This document shows, in pieces, positions 23,483 to 34,755 of a stretch of 64,000 nucleotides of DNA. Below the pieces are notes generated by a model. It saw only the letters and a list, made by a program, of their open reading frames with translations, did not search any database and had not been told where the DNA came from. This DNA is from Coriolopsis trogii (taxonomy: Eukaryota > Basidiomycota > Agaricomycetes > Polyporales > Polyporaceae), in assembly GCA_020543525.1 (NCBI GenBank), contig JAHYIO010000004.1:1798001-1862000 (forward strand). The letters are read 5' to 3'. Every line of letters begins with the position of its first letter. Within the stretch, counting starts at the first letter, position 1. The position numbers and the translations under genes were made by a program.

Positions 23483-25136
23483 TTACTTGAACTGCACACA
23501 AGGAGGAAGCGTCAGCACCACCGCCGCGCACAAGGCCAACGAGCCGACTCACGTTCTTGCCATCCACCCACTTCTTGCCGTCAATCTCGAGATCCCACGC
23601 CAGCGCGGCCTCGAAGAACGCCTTGTCGTCGGCGTTGTTCAAGTCGAGACGCTTGTAATCGTACGACTCCCAGTCGGGCGCAACCTCAACGACGGGCTTG
23701 ATGTCAAGACCACGCGCAATGAGTGCGCCGGAGATGAGAGAGTCGTTCGTCTGACCGAGGACGCCCATCGAGCCGAACAGGTACTTGCGAGACGCCTCCA
23801 GACGGTTGAAGAAACCGCCGATCAGGTTCGACGACATGAACGTCTGGGTGAGCTCGTCGGGGTACTTGAAGTCCACACGCCAGACCGAGAAGCCCTCGGG
23901 GTCGAAGTTCTGGTAGAACCACTCGAGAGCACCGCCCGGACCGCGCGTGTCCTTGTTGGAGTACGCGCGTTTCCAATCTTCGAGGTTGAACGAGGATTTA
24001 GGTAGTGAGTCAAGGGGGTTCTTCGCCTTCGGCTCCTCCTTGAGAATGTCATCCTCTTCCTCCTCCTCTTCCTCCTTCTTGGGCTTCTCCGCCTTCTTAG
24101 GCTTCTCAGCCTTGGGAGCTGCTGCGGGGGCAGGCTTAGCCTCCTTCTTCTCTTTCGGAGGGGGAGTGAAAGCGAGAGCTTTCTCGAGATACGCGGTCTC
24201 GCCGAAGATGGGCTTAAGACTGGGCTGGTTGGTAACTGTCTCGAAGTGACGGATGACATTGGGGATCTGGGCGCGGAGGGGGGCATCGATCGTGACAGTA
24301 AGTGCACGCTGGAGAACAGAGGCAACGGAGATATCGGCAAGGGTGATGCGCTCGCCAACGAGGAAGGTACGGGATGCGAGGTAGAGGTCGAGGGTCTTCA
24401 GGGAACGAACCTGACGCTCGGCCAAAGCAGTGTGTATCTGAAACACGCGCATAGAGTGAGCGACCTCGAAGGTCTCATCTACTGTGCGTCATGTGGACTT
24501 ACAGGCTTAGCGTAAGGGGTGATGATGCCTTTTACGAGCTGGAAGATGAGTGTGGTGGCCGTGTTGATTTCGGCGTCGCCAAAGGAGACCCACTGGTCAA
24601 TAAGAGCATTCTCCTTAGTATCGGAGCTTAGGAGACCGCTGTTAGGTGCAAGGGAGGCGACTGGGAAGTACCGTCAGTATATGCAGAACACATCAAAGGA
24701 CGGAAGCAAGCGAGTCAGAGGGTGTTACGCTGTCGACATAAGGATTAAGACAGGGATAACTGATGATATATTCTCATCCTCTCGCTTGCTAACATGCAGA
24801 CACCACCGGTGCGGGGAATGCCTGTGATCGATCATAGAAGAAACTCACCATAGCGGGCAATGGCGGTCGTCTCGAAAACCTTGAACCCGTCTGCTCCCTC
24901 GAAGGCAGGGATCTTCCCGTGAGGGAACTTGGCCTTGAACTCCGGCTTTTTGTTGTCCTGGAAGTGGACATAGCTCTCCGGGAGATCGAGTTTCAATCCG
25001 GCGTATGCAGCCACCGCGCGAATCTGCCGTTCCATCATTTCAGATCTGAGTCTCGCGCATGAACGGGAGCTATTTCACGTACGCGCTTGCCGGTGGCCTG
25101 CTCAGGCGTTGTCCAGAGGGTGCCGATGGAAGACAT
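23483..25136 (-). CDS. Translation elongation factor eEF1B subunit gamma
   Basis: Structural subunit of the eEF1B exchange complex that recharges eEF1A with GTP. Five exons fit, from 25136: 25136-25083, 25023-24849, 24660-24503, 24437-23553, 23491-23483 (426 aa). An N-terminal GST-like domain (about residues 1-215) runs from MSSIGTLWTTPEQ through FETTAIARYG and the C-terminal helices (LAERQVRSLKTLD). A Lys/Glu/Ala-Pro linker with a run of Glu follows (EEEEEEEDD). The conserved EF1G domain (about 265-426) includes PLDSLPKSSFNLEDWKR and YGS-type strands (YLFGSMGVLGQTN). The end, DGKNFK, needs a terminal exon of 9 nt (Phe, Lys, stop); without it the frame runs on into intron. Ending in Gly-Lys-x-Phe-Lys matches the family. 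Its partner eEF1B-beta is 24 kb away on the same strand. Confidence 0.95.
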
Positions 25137-27163
25137 TCTGAATCTGAGCGTGGAGGTGAGGGTAGGACAGAGACTGCAGCAGCATCCTCAGATTTTTTCG
25201 TGATCGCATCGCCCGGGTCACGTGTCCCCGCGGCTTAGGGCAGGCGCACGAGCTCGACATGAGTCCACGACGATGGACCTCGGCTCTTCGACTACAACTC
25301 TTCCACTCCTTCAACGTTGCATCTCTCAGTGTTCTGTGATTTTGCGGGGTTACAGCGCACCATTTTTATATCCTGTTGTTGACACAACATCGTCGTTGCC
25401 GATGGGAGGACACACGAGTTCTTGCATGCTTCTAGCGATCGCCTTGGAGCTATGAAGCTATCTTGATGCTACATATGACTACGTAGGTCCGGCTTCAACA
25501 CCCTACGGAGCTTGCTTCCCCATTGCATCAACAAGAGTTCGGCTGAACGCGCCCGTCTCTGGGGGAAGCTCCGCATACGAAGAGCAGAGAGACGATAAGA
25601 CTTGGTGAGTGCATTTCACCCTATCATCGATTATTTCCGCACCGTAGGCCCGCCATGCGTTCACAGGAGGCCGGCTAGGGCTACTACTTAGATATCTCCT
25701 ACGAGTCAACGTCAATATGTTATCGCAGTATTCATCACGTGACGTAGCGTGGAATCTGCGAAGCCGCTCTATTCAGCTCTCCTCCAACCTGCAGTCCTGT
25801 TTTTCAGGTCGAGGGAATGCTAAGCGTCAGCGTACTTGGCGCGAAATATGGGCCGATGTGTTGGAGTGGGTTCGAAACCCCCGAGCCAGGCCCAGCGGGT
25901 TCGTACCTCATCGCCCGTGCGGTACGAACATCGCTGTGGTAGAGCGCCGTGTCACTGTTCACAGCGCTGAGCGGAGCTCATCCTGAAATTGAAGCCGGAA
26001 GATGCTCCGCGTCATGGGCTGTACCTGCAGGGTCGCGTCAATGCAAGCGCGTTCGTAACTGAGAATGGTGTTTGTGCGCCTCTTGGCGCTCGCCTCGCCA
26101 TGTACGCGAGTTGTGATGGGGGGAACACAACCCTCCGTGGCTGGCGCAGCGACGCCGTGTCTTAGACTCTGTGTGTGCCAGAAGTGGACTGACACCGAGC
26201 ATCGTGCCTTATCTTGTTCCAGACTGTCAGAGTACGTAGGGCATTTGTACAGGTATGGGACTTTGGCAGTGTGTGGTTTGTATACTCAACGCCCGCCATT
26301 GGGCGGGATGAGCGCCAAATGTGGACATGCAATCATCGGCGCCCTGCGAACAGATGTGTCGTTGGCCGCCCTGTCCGGTGTCGGTCTCTCGGCAACTCTC
26401 AGGGCTATCCATTCCGCTCTTGCGCGTTCTCCAGGCTCCGATCCTTAGCGGGCTCCCTTCGGAGCCGGGTGATAGGCCCCCTGCTGCGTCCTCCCACAAA
26501 ACGTAGTAACACCATGGTTAGGATTCGTTGCCGAGTGCGACAGATACAGTGCTTGAGAAAACGACTTGAAATATGCAAGGGCGACTTGCGTTCTCGACAC
26601 CTGGCAGGCGTTAGGCGATAATCTGGGCTGTCACGCCTTATTCGTCATATCAGCTTCCAAGCGGGTTATCAATCATCTTTCCAAGATCGCTTCGAAGTCT
26701 ACAGGCCAGCATGTGGACCTCGGACACTGAGGACACGGAAGGGCAATCGAGCCGTCCATCTGCTCTGTCCGAGAGATCGTGCTCCCTTCCTGGCTCACAG
26801 CCATTGATTCCGCATGCATCGCTACTTCGGGCATAATGACCAATTCTTGCCCGCAGCCGTTATGCCATGCGCGCCAATGGCGGGGATCTGCCAGTGTTCG
26901 TACCCCATATGCACATGCAATTCCTGAACCACCGTGAGATGACACATAACGCAACAAGGATTTAGCACGATCACAGAGATCCTCCAAGGAGGCACCCGAT
27001 ACCGGTAACGGTCCATGCCTCCTTTCGCGTTTTGGTGCAGTGCAGTCTCACCGAGTCCCCGCCGTACTTAAAGCCCATCGTCCCGTCCGAGTTTTCTCCC
27101 TGTGGTCCACCGCCCCATTCATCCCCCCTCCCGCCGCAATACCTCCGGGTGTGCCTCAGCACC
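25137..27163. other. Divergent promoter region, eEF1B-gamma and bicupin
   Basis: Two kb between divergently transcribed genes. No coding region recognised; short open stretches on both strands at 25.7-26.6 kb have no family resemblance. TTAAAG at about 27067, some 95 bases before the bicupin ATG, is a weak TATA-like candidate. Confidence 0.5.
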
Positions 27164-29128
27164 ATGCTTCCTCGGCTATCCACTATCCTTCTCGCTGCGC
27201 TCGCACTCAGCGGCGTCGTCTCTGCGGACCCCTCTGCCGATGAGCAGCTCCGCGACTTCTTCGCCCGCGAGGGTGCGTCCGTCAAGCCCCTCTTCGGGAG
27301 GCGGTCTGCAGCGACCACGCCGACTCGCCACCTTCGCCCCGACTACGACGGCGAGGCGAGGATGAAGAAGCGTGATATCACCCCTCCCGACGTTGGCCAG
27401 GTGGCGTCATTCGATGGGAACCCTGAGCCTATCCGCAACGGCTTCGGAGACACCTTCCTCTCGGAGTCGAACCACCAGATCGACGCGCAGAACCCAGATA
27501 ACGTTGCTGCACCTCCCACCGATCAAGGCAAGCTGCGCATCATCGAGTGACGCACCTACCTCGGAAATATCTGACGCATATGGCTTCTAGGTACCGTGCC
27601 GAATTTGAAGTGGAGCATGTCTCTCTCGCACACGCGCATTCTCAAGGTTGGTTTCTCCGAATTCGTTTATCAGGCTGTTTAACCAACGCGCTTTCTACTC
27701 TAGGGAGGCTGGGTACGCGAGCAGACAATCACGGATCTGCCGCCTTGTGAGTGATTGTGTATTCCCCCGCATCCCGATTGACGTTCAAGGTTGACGCTGC
27801 CACGTTAGCTAAGGATCTTGCTGCTGCCGAGCTGCGCCTTTCTCCCAATGCGTACCGCGAACTGTGAGTGAATATGGAATTTCTGTAAATGAGGCGTACT
27901 GATTCGCTCCTGCAGTCATTGGCACCGCGTTGCCGAGTGGGGGTACATTCTCAATGGTACCGGTCGTATCACTGCTATCGACGACAGCGGCCGCAGCTAC
28001 ATCCAGGACATCAAGGGCCCTCTGAACGGTTCGGACCCGGACATTTACTAGTGAGTGGTCGAGACGGGAAACGCTGTTCTCCACGTACGGCGCTAACCTC
28101 ACGTCCTCCGCCGCTAGCTTCCCACCCGGTGTTCCTCACTCGATTCAGGCGCTCGACCAGGGTCTCGAGATCCTGCTCATCTTCACCGACGGCAACTTCG
28201 ATGCGGCGGGCACGACGTTCATGTTGTCCGACTGGCTCGCGCGCACGCCGCTCGAGATTGTCGCGCAGAACCTCGGTATTCCCACGAGCAAGCTGGGCGG
28301 CATCCCGCAAAAGGACCCATACGTCTTCGACAGCACCGTCCCCCCTCCGGGCTTTGGCAAGGCGTCCGAGCAGGCGGTGTCCAACCCCAACGGCCAGATT
28401 CCGAGTCCGTTTGTCTTCCACCTCGACCAGCAGGAGAAGCACGAGGCACCTGGCGGATGGGTCAAAATCCAGGACTCGGTGACGAACTTCCCCGTCTCGA
28501 CGCTCCTCGCGAGCGCGCTCGTATTCGTGGAGCCCAACGGCCTGCGCGAGCTGCACTGGCACGTCAACGATGGTGCGCGCAGCCTCCCTTCCACATGTCC
28601 CTGTCGTATATTGACGCACGGCGTCTGGCTCTGTCTCTGTTAGAGTGGCTCTACATCATCAGCGGGCACGGACGCGCGACTGCCTTTGCCGGTGGCAGCT
28701 CCTCGCGCACTTTCGACTTCCAGGTATGTGGCACCCCCGGCGTTACGTTTAGTCTTTGGTGCGGGGATAGCTAACGCCACACGACCCACCGCGCAGCCCG
28801 GTGACACCGCCGTCTTCCCGATCTCGTACGGGCACTACGTCAAGAACCTGTCGCCGACCGAGCCCCTCATCTTCCTCGAGCTCTTCAAGGCCCCGAAGTT
28901 CATCGACTTTAGCGCGACGCAATGGTGGGTGACAATTCCGAATGGGAGCATCGCCCCCTTTGCCTGCCGGAACTTGATGTTCTCCGTCCGATCCGCGCGC
29001 TGACCTCGCACCTTTCTTTCTCTTCCAGGCTCGCGCTCATGCCCCGGCAGGTCGTCGCCGACCTCCTCAACCTCTCCATCGCGGATGTGGAGAGTCTCAA
29101 CAAGGAGAAGCAGGTCATCATCGCCTGA
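27164..29128 (+). CDS. Secreted bicupin oxalate decarboxylase/oxidase
   Basis: Mn-dependent bicupin acting on oxalate outside the cell. Nine exons fit: 27164-27527, 27591-27646, 27704-27746, 27809-27863, 27916-28050, 28118-28572, 28644-28723, 28797-28924, 29029-29128 (471 aa). Signal peptide MLPRLSTILLAALALSG. Cupin 1 has RELHWH, AEWGY and VPHSIQA, giving three His and one Glu as metal ligands; cupin 2 has RELHWH, DEWLY and GHYVKN. The Arg before each HWH motif is the family's substrate-binding Arg. The first intron uses a GC-AG pair (donor GCAAGC at 27528). The active-site lid after FTDGNF reads DAAG, not the SENS of bacterial decarboxylase, so oxidase activity is possible. A decarboxylase would yield formate plus CO2; an oxidase would yield CO2 plus H2O2. 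Confidence 0.9.
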
Positions 29129-30348
29129 GCTTAAGCTCCCCGATGACGCGTACATAGACATATACACCCTTCACCTTCTTCATCCTCTCCTTGGACCTAT
29201 CTATCGAGGTAAATATCGTCGCTTTTGGGTCGAGTACCTCAGTATTATTGGGTCTATCCCTGCCCACTCCCCCCTGAACTTCTTGCGCTGAGGGTCGTTG
29301 GAAAAACTCTTCGCTTTCTGACGGACTGTTGTGTTACTGCACCCCCTCCAATCCCCTATTGTAGCTTTATAATCTTGCTGTTGTGCAGTCCTCTCTGTAC
29401 CCCGCACTATGCACCACGCTCTCCGCAATGCATATCCTGTTCCATTCCCATCTATCGATATCTTCTCCGGATCCGGTCCTGGCAGGATGCGTTCGCTCAG
29501 GAGGCAGGTTTGCATCGACTGCGCTGCCTTCGTAAACTGTACGCGCCTTCGACATTGTGTAAGTGAGTACGTGAAGCCGTCCAATTTGTTCCTTGTCCCT
29601 AGGGGCCGGACCTTCCCCGCAAAACGTCACCATCCAAAACGTCAAACCCGACCTGTGCGACCCCGCGTTCCTACGAACGTCGCATGGCAGACGCACAGAC
29701 GCGCAGACACTACGGTATCAGATCACACGAAACAATATAAATCTCGTCTTACACGCTGTCACAGCCTGATCTTGCCCAGATCAAAACGCATCTCGACAGC
29801 ACCCTCGCGCGCGCTGTGCGTGCGAGGGTACACTTTGAGTTCGGACGCGCCCATAGCAAGTCAGATTGACATGCATCAGGGCCATGGCAAGCTGCAGGCG
29901 GCCCGAAGTTAACTGTAGCTGAGTTCAGGGTTCGAGGCAGCCGGTATTCGGAATTGGTATCCACTCAGCGTCCCGCACACAAGTGGTATATGTCGACTCT
30001 ACAACCACCGTCCACTCCGATCGGACGGCGTCCAGCGACACTCTGATTTCGAAGCCCTCGCTATGCCCGACGCAGCCGACGCCAGAGGTTTGGGCCAAAC
30101 ATTCCGACGCTCGAGCTCAAGACTCGAGGGGCACACACTGACACAGGGGGGAACAACTTAACAGGGTCCGAAGCGAGCGCGATGCAGAGCGAAGCAGGGG
30201 TGTTGGTACACGACGTTGACAGTCAGTTGATGGTACAGTACGAATAATATGAAGGGGAACGAACAACGTCCATGGAACATGCATTATCATGATACACGTA
30301 ACAAGCTTGTCTTAGCTTGAAGCAGGGCAAGTCGGAGCGTGAGCCCAC
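29129..30348. other. Convergent 3' intergenic region
   Basis: About 1.2 kb between the ends of the bicupin gene and the DHHC gene. No gene recognised; pyrimidine-rich 3' sequence after 29130. Confidence 0.55.
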
Positions 30349-33023
30349 TCAGGCTTGGCTGAGGGGCTCGTACCCGCTCCGGCTCCTTCCCCCAAGCCCG
30401 AGGCCCATGAGCAGCTTGTTCCTGAGCGACTTCCTGCCCGAATCCAGATGGAGGTCGTCGCCTTCCTCCTGCCTCCGGCGTTTCGCCTCGGAGAACCCCT
30501 CAAGGGGAACGTCATACAGCCGCTCGTACTCGACACCCAGTTCCTGGCCCGCCGACCAGAAATCCTTGCAGTTGCCCACGATCCCCAGGTCGAACGGGTT
30601 CGGGGCTTTTCCCGCGCGCGCAAGTCCGTCTGCGGCCTTGCCCTTCGTGAACCGGTCGAACCCGAGCAGGTTCATCAAGAAGCCGCTGCCGCACCCGGCG
30701 CACATGCCGTGCGCATGGCGATGAGCATGCGCGGCGCCGTTCAGCCCGAGCCCGCTTTGTTGGGCTCCTGTGGAGTCGTCTGTTGCGAGATGTCGGTGGC
30801 CCATCTGTCCGTGCAGACTGGAGCCGCCGCGTCCGCCCATGAACCCGTACCGGCCGAGGTTGGAGACTTCGAGTGTCGTCATCTGCCGCGCGACCTGCCA
30901 GAGCTGCGTGACGAGGAGAACGAGCGTCCATGACAGCTGGAGCGTCGACCATGCGGCGACGGCGAAGAGGAAGGTGTCGTATGCCGTGATGGCGCAGAGA
31001 TAGGACGGGAGGACACACGACGGCGAGATGTTCGCCGGATCGGTGGAGACTGAGATGCTCGAGAAATCTATGTGGAGCCGACGTCAGTGGACAATCTGTA
31101 AGCATGCGCTCGAATGTACTTACACTCGAAGGTGAGGTAGTCGAATAGAATGATACCAAGGACAAGGGTCATCACGAAGAGGAGGAACTGCCTATGGTTG
31201 TTCACACCAACTGTCGAGGCCGTGAATGAGACACGGGACACAAGAATGGAGAAGTTCAGTAGTACGTACTGCAGTTCCACACCCATGGACAATGGCTGCG
31301 CGGAAGATAAGTTATTCGGAATTCAGAGGGCTATATTTGAACTCACTGGTCATGTCGTGCAATGCACCGGTCGCAGATACGGCAATGTTTCGATCGTAGC
31401 GGCTTGCGCGCCTGAGAAGTTCAGTGAGCATTACCATACCCCGGAAGGATGTAGCACCTGCGAAACCGACCATGCACTGGATACAGAACGTTTGACCATT
31501 CAACCGACCCTGCGAGGCCAGGTCTTCGATGATCTAGACACACCAGACTGAGTCAGAATGCCTGCGGCGCGGGTTATCTGACTCCTCACAGTCTTGAGTT
31601 CTCCGTCACTGGACGGCTTGGGACACGTGCCAGGATCCAGACTAATGGCACGGAAGAAATTGTACGCACACAGGCCGATGGCGATGGCAAGTGTCAAGTG
31701 AGTAAACGCGTGCGATTCCGTCTCTGTGAACGGATGAGTTACCGCGCGCATGTCATAATGGCGGGCTTGACTCACGATTCATGAGACGAGTGAGCCATGC
31801 ATACGTGACCCATACCATGGATCCAGTGATGATGCCCGCAAAGTATGGACTCTGTGTCACACTATCGGTGTAGTTGGACTTGTCAAGCAGAACCCGGGTG
31901 ACAATCTGGGACGCTGTCAGCCACTTCGAGCGATGCACGATATGTGGACACATACGTGATGCATGCCAAAAAAGAGCGCCATGGCGAGGATAATCCCCGT
32001 GTACCATGGCAGGATCGTGAGAGTCGTGAACATCAAGAATAGAAACAGGGTTGGCATGAGGAATATCAGGATCTTGGTGTTTCTCTACTGGGTGTCAGGA
32101 GGGTTCATAGACCTCGCAACGCAGCGGCATATACTCACCTCGCTGAGTGTCCTCCGTTTGGGGACACCATCCTCGGTGAACCCGCCTTCGTCCAACGCAC
32201 GCTTCCAGGCCCCCAGACTCTTCAGCTCCACAGCCATGTCCCTCGCAGTCCTCCCCTCCCCGTCCTTTGCGTGCACGTCTGCCCCAGCCTCGACGAGTCT
32301 CCGGATGCAGATCCGGTTGCCTCGCACGACAGCCCAATGAAGGGGCGTAAGGCCGGCATCATCCTTTGTGTTCGGACTTGCGCCGTGTTTGAGGAGAAGC
32401 TCTACGGAGAGTGCATCGCCTTGGTACGCCGCCCACATCAGAGACGTGTGGCCTTGCGAGTCGCGCGCGTCGACGTTGATAGGTTGGTGGAGCAGATAGA
32501 GCAGGGCCATGACAGACGATGAATGTGTGACAAGGTGGAGGGTGTTGTAGCCTTGAGCGTCGGCGATGTTTGGGTCCGCATTGTGCGCAATGAGTAGCTG
32601 AATCACGTACAGATACCCATTACGCGCGGCCCATTGCATAGGAGTCGCAACGAGGTCGCCACCTAGCGCATCAACCTCTGCACCTTGTTCTAGTAGGTAC
32701 CGGCATGCAGCCAGTTGCGCGTTGATTGCAGCCCAGTGGAGAGGTGTGATATTCTGCTCGTCCCGATCCGCCGCACTCGCCTTGCCCGACTCGATGAGGG
32801 TTCGGAGTGTATCCACGTCCCCTCGCTGTGCGGCGACAAATATATTCACCTAGGAGACAGAAGTCATCAGTGTATGCTGGCATTGCGAGTCGCACTCTGT
32901 ACGCACATCTGACTGCTCCTGCATGGTCTGTAGCGCCTGAGCTTGGAATGAGCCTGCGGTGGCGGCAGTCGTTGTGACGGCCGAGGTGGAAGGTTCGCCT
33001 TTGGAGCTTACTATGTCGTCCAT
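30349..33023 (-). CDS. Ankyrin-repeat DHHC palmitoyltransferase (Akr1 type)
   Basis: S-acyltransferase that palmitoylates proteins on Golgi or endosomal membranes. Ten exons fit, from 33023: 33023-32907, 32849-32139, 32084-31956, 31905-31776, 31723-31590, 31533-31471, 31411-31347, 31295-31270, 31210-31124, 31067-30349 (726 aa). About six ankyrin repeats (residues 40-245: TPLHWAAINAQLAACRYLL, TSLMWAAYQGDALSVELLL, TPLHWAVVRGN). Two closely spaced helices (ILIFLMPTLFLFLMF; IILAMALFFGM), then two more, then a Cys-rich domain with FCIQCMARKPLRSKHCRIC and the catalytic DHHCPWVWNC, then NNHRQF and two further helices. The catalytic motif is assembled from three exons. The long cytosolic tail is Gly/Ser/Arg-rich with a His-rich stretch. 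An in-frame ATG at 33143 would add 40 residues of unlikely composition. Confidence 0.92.
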
Positions 33024-33322
33024 CGTCGACGTCGTGTTGCACAATGGGTGTTCGTGAGAAGAGAGATGGTTGCCCGCTGCGGGGCAGTGAACGTGGTCGC
33101 AGTCGTGGACAGGTATTTCGGAACGTTTAGACGCTCGCCACATAAGCCTGTGTGCGAGGGCGCCTGATTAATAGACTCGTAACTCTTCCTGCCTTACCAA
33201 GTAAGTACCTTGAAAGCTTTCAGTTGTGGTACATCTATACTGGCAACAGGTTCTTCCTTCGTCTGCCTAAGGAAGACAAAACCGTCACGAATTCCCGCTG
33301 AGTCCACACATTCGACGTGGCC

Positions 33323-34659
33323 ATGAGCATGTCTCGTTCAATTTTCGATGTACAGGACATCCTCTTTCTCGTCGCGGGCCATTTCGACTCAACTTCATCT
33401 CACGGCGGCTCGAGCGAGCCTGAGGTACAAGAATCTCGTCAAGCTCTCTTCCGAGCCGCGATCACATGCAGAAACTTCACATCTCCTGCATTGGGCGTGT
33501 TATGGAGGTCTCTTTCTAATGACGAGCCTCTAGTTATAGTGCTGTCCGCCCTAGACATCATACATTCGGACCCGCAGTCGAAACACAGTCCTGTGAGCAC
33601 CTCAGGCCTTGGCTCTTTTGCGTCTGATAGTATGCCGAATGCTGACTGGATCTTTGTGACCTTCTAAGAATATATGCTTTCCCGAGGATCCACGCACGCA
33701 TCCAAACTGGAGGCGTTTCCATGAATACGCCTCACTAGTCCGGAAGATCTCCATCGGCGGACTCTCAGGCTTCTGGTTCAAACACAAATACCACATCTGG
33801 AGGCAGCTGCTCTTTCCGACGCCCGAAGGAGAGGCCCGAAGCCCGCTCATGAATCTGCTCCCCAACCTTGAGGCCCTTACTATCACCACGCGCCTCTCTA
33901 CACCACCGCCCTCAAGTACGCTCGTGCTGGACAACCTCCGCGAGCTGGTATACATCGGGGACTGGACGACCATTGGGCTCGCCCTTTGATCACGCCCGTC
34001 CAATGCATGCTCTTCGCACCCTATCCATTCACTTCTATCCCCCCGATGACTCTATGACGGCAACTACAGACTTTACATACTCCCTCCGCACAATCTTCAA
34101 CCCCGCTCCATTCCTCCAGTCTCTCTCCCTACAGAGTTGGGTGCGCCCTAGTGACCTCGGGAGGCAGGATGTTCCTCCCACCGAGGTCTTCTGGGGACAC
34201 CGTCTGATGTCATTGATTGGCCACCTTCGCAGCCTACGCGACCTACGCGACGTCGAGCTCGAGCTCCGCCAGATCTCCATACTATACACAGAGTGCGACT
34301 TCCGCATCCTGACAGAGTCGTGGCCGCGGCTAGAGAGGTTCAGTCTATATCTGGACAGGTGGTGCACGGTCGAGGACGCGCCGAGTCTTGCCGTGTCCGC
34401 AGGGTACTTCGTGCGCAACTGTCCCGGGCTGCGATCGCTGCGTCTTCCTCAGATGTCCGTTGGACCGGAGACACTGGGACGATTCACGCACAGAGATACG
34501 CCGCACGAGCTGGAGGACCTCGTTCTCCAGGGCGTTTCGTTTCGAGAGACGGGACAAAAACTCGACGTAGGCCAAGGCCTTCAGGTCAAGTTGATGGAGT
34601 GGTTGAGGGGTGTCTTCTCCTCTGCTTCCATCGAGCTGGGGAGGATAGCCTTTGTGTGA
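33323..34659 (+). pseudogene. F-box-like/LRR protein with a frame break
   Basis: Agaricomycete F-box-type protein, presumably a substrate adaptor of an SCF ubiquitin ligase. Exon 1 is 33323-33592 (MSMSRSIFDVQDILFLVAGHF, an N-terminal F-box-like helix set with ITCRNFTSPALGVLWRSL). After a 76-nt intron the second exon starts at 33669 (NICFPEDPRTHPNWRRF). The frame runs well to DWTTIGLAL and stops at 33987-33989. The next frame resumes clear homologous protein (MHALRTLSIHFYPPDD to 34659, with repeated Leu-rich strands). No plausible intron bridges the two, so this is a +1 frameshift in the gene or in the assembly. Upstream GTG at 33317 is not a start. Its paralogue is the convergent gene at 34756-36394. 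Confidence 0.7.
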
Positions 34660-34755
34660 TCCTCTATGGCAAGCAAAATCCTAATCATAGACCTACATAC
34701 GTAGCTCGGATCTCTTTGTCACACCGTCGTACGAATTATAATCACAGCGAACGCC

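Noticed and set aside
25801..25990. Possible tRNA: GGTTCGAAACC resembles a B box, and TGGTAGAGC further on resembles an A box
   Set aside because: The two elements are in the wrong order and spacing, and no acceptor or anticodon stem can be drawn.
33949..34070. An intron to explain the frame change in the F-box-like gene
   Set aside because: The only GT...AG pair that restores frame would remove clearly homologous LRR sequence (MHALRTLSIHF), so a frameshift is the simpler reading.
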